The notes beneath the pieces were generated by a model. It did no database searches and had not been told where the DNA came from. It saw only the letters and a list, made by a program, of their open reading frames with translations. From NCBI GenBank assembly GCA_021820965.1, contig JAKACZ010000001.1, positions 1-64,000 of the forward strand: a stretch of 64,000 nucleotides of DNA. The letters are read 5' to 3'. Below, in pieces: positions 62,591 to 64,000 of the stretch. How positions within the stretch are numbered: position 1 is the stretch's first letter; the number at the start of each line of letters is the position of its first letter. The DNA is from Bacillota bacterium (lineage in GTDB: Bacteria > Bacillota > Sulfobacillia > Sulfobacillales > Sulfobacillaceae). Both the position numbers and the translations under genes were made by a program.

Positions 62591-62696
62591 ATTTGACGCT
62601 TACGTCGTTTGCGATGGCCACACCCCATTTAATCGCCAAAAGCGAGGAGGAATCTTGCGCCCGCGTCTGTAGCCGCGAGGGCAAGCGTCGCTCCCG

Positions 62697-63977
62697 TCAC
62701 ACGGAGGACGTCTCGCCGGCGGCGACGGTAATCGCCCGGAATTCAGCGGGTATCCAGAAGAACGACACGGACGTGACCGCGACAATGGTGCCCGCCACGG
62801 CGTACACGAGGCGCAGTGGCCACAGGCTGCCGGCAATGCCCGCCAAGACGGAGCCCAGGGGCATGGAGACGCTGCTGACGGCCATCAGTGCTCCGCCAAT
62901 GCGGCCGAGGACCGTATTGGGAACCACCTGCTGAATGGTCGTGTTCATGGTGGTGTTCAAGACGCCAAACGCCACGCCAACTACGGCCATAGCCGCGATA
63001 GAGGTAGCGAAGGAAGCATGAACCGACATGCCGATCATTGCAATCCCGGTGGTCATTAGACTCGCGATGACCCGAGTGCGCAAGGACCACTGGACCGGCA
63101 GCCGGGCGACGAGCAGGCCCCCAACAATGCCTCCCACCACCACTGCACTTTCCAGCAGCCCGTAGACGGCGGGCCCGCGATGCAAGACGTGACGGGCCCA
63201 GGCTACATCCAGGACGGTCAATGTCATCATGGAAAAATTCACGATGAGCGCCGTTGGCAGGGCCCGTTGCAGAAAGGGGTGGGACCACAAGATGCGCTGT
63301 CCCGTAACGATTTGATGCCACAACGAGATGTCATCCGCTGAGGACGAAGACGCGGTGGATTCGGCCGACGCCTTGGGGACACGAAGGCCCAGCAGGCTGA
63401 CGGCCGAAATCACAAAGGTCGCCGCATCCGCCCCGATCAGACCCACCACCCCAATGAGGCTCATGACCCAGCCGCCTACCGCGTATCCAACCCATTGAGA
63501 CAGGGACGTGGCACTTTGATCGACCCCGTTGACTGCCGTGAGGTGCTCAGGAGGGACCACCTCGGGAACCAGGGCGAACTGGGCCGGATTGAACAACGTG
63601 CCGCCGAGGTTCACAGCGGCCACCAACCCCAAGATCATGGCTAAGGGCAAGTGGTGCGTGACCACGAGCAGGACGACGGTGACCGCCAGCAGCAGCCCCC
63701 GAATCGTGTCCACGGCCAGGAGCGTACGCCGGCGGTTCCACCGATCCACCCAGGAGCCGGTCAGCAAGCTGAAGATTCCCGTCAGGGCGCTGGCGGCGCC
63801 GACCCAACCGAGATCGGCTCGTGAGTGCGTGGCAGCCAGCACATACCAAAAGACAGCGACGGTAAAGCATACGTTGCCCATCTGGGACACCCATTGGCCA
63901 CCGAGGAGAAGCCACACGTTCAGATTTCGCCACGGATGCGTCCGGTCGGCGGCGATGTTTCCCGTGCTATTCGTCAT
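62697..63977 (-). CDS. MFS transporter (drug-efflux-like)
   Basis: 426 residues with twelve predicted helices, of the MFS group close to macrolide/multidrug efflux (MefA-like) proteins: LLLGGQWVSQMGNVCFTVAVFWYVLAATHS, the loop 2-3 motif GSWVDRWNRRRTLLAVD, FALVPEVVPPEHLTAVNGVDQ and QQVVPNTVLGRIGGALMAVSS. A Ser-rich central loop (SAESTASSSSADD). AAGGGGG five bases before the ATG sets the start. Substrate unknown. It borders the transposon-rich region. Confidence 0.88.
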   Translation of the reverse strand: MTNSTGNIAADRTHPWRNLNVWLLLGGQWVSQMGNVCFTVAVFWYVLAATHSRADLGWVGAASALTGIFSLLTGSWVDRWNRRRTLLAVDTIRGLLLAVTVVLLVVTHHLPLAMILGLVAAVNLGGTLFNPAQFALVPEVVPPEHLTAVNGVDQSATSLSQWVGYAVGGWVMSLIGVVGLIGADAATFVISAVSLLGLRVPKASAESTASSSSADDISLWHQIVTGQRILWSHPFLQRALPTALIVNFSMMTLTVLDVAWARHVLHRGPAVYGLLESAVVVGGIVGGLLVARLPVQWSLRTRVIASLMTTGIAMIGMSVHASFATSIAAMAVVGVAFGVLNTTMNTTIQQVVPNTVLGRIGGALMAVSSVSMPLGSVLAGIAGSLWPLRLVYAVAGTIVAVTSVSFFWIPAEFRAITVAAGETSSV

Positions 63978-64000
63978 CCGCACCCCCTTCGGCGTCCCGG

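Overview
The window looks like the chromosome of an endospore-forming, Gram-positive (Firmicutes-type) bacterium of moderately high GC. spoIVA marks the sporulation programme. Strong AGGAGG-type ribosome binding sites, frequent TTG and GTG starts, a class II (B12-dependent) ribonucleotide reductase, many small lipoproteins and membrane proteins, and a TauE-type exporter fit a Sulfobacillus-like lineage. That genus is an inference from gene content, not from a marker gene such as 16S rRNA, which is absent.

Layout. 1-4.8 kb: 3' end of nrdJ, then surE and dinG on the opposite strand. 4.8-11.3 kb: a leftward operon, speD, ndk, a metallophosphoesterase, a methylthio-nucleoside phosphorylase, an AhcY homologue, an MTA/SAH deaminase, a thioesterase and a PHP phosphoesterase, with a clear sigma-A promoter before speD. 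It reads as a unit that clears the by-products of S-adenosylmethionine use. Active-site residues suggest that the phosphorylase and the AhcY homologue act on the deaminated (inosine) forms. 11.8-16.5 kb: an SRPBCC protein, a class III aminotransferase, corA, tRNA-Pro(GGG), an IS110 relic and a TauE exporter. 17.2-22.9 kb: two oligopeptide-type binding lipoproteins and two ABC permeases without ATPases, with a tandem repeat array between the lipoprotein genes. 22.9-27.1 kb: spoIVA, yceI, der and a membrane protein. 27.2-31.1 kb: a second array of the same repeat, an XRE regulator, a thioredoxin-fold gene with an in-frame UGA at its redox cysteine followed by a SECIS-like hairpin, a cystathionine beta-synthase-type enzyme and a DMT transporter.

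31-58.5 kb is mostly ordinary chromosome: a DHH phosphoesterase, quinone oxidoreductase, cyclophilin lipoprotein, SRAP protein, LCP-like and PIG-V-like envelope genes, HesB protein, YihY, DUF445, two transporters, ppa, a Nudix-amidase fusion, CPBP, aldo/keto reductase, prfC, acnA, GrpB, an esterase and alkA. Genes are tightly packed, and four convergent pairs overlap by exactly 4 bp.

58.8-62.6 kb is a transposon graveyard: an IS630 relic, an IS66 element split into an orf2 relic and tnpC fragments, and between these two copies of a structured 310-380 bp element flanking two small membrane-protein genes. An MFS transporter closes the window.

The strongest candidates for something new are the UGA-containing thioredoxin-fold gene (28.3-28.9 kb), the inosine-type SAM by-product salvage operon (6.2-11.2 kb), the repeat with a 36-nt core found at two loci (19.05 and 27.24 kb), and the twin structured elements (60.6 and 61.7 kb).
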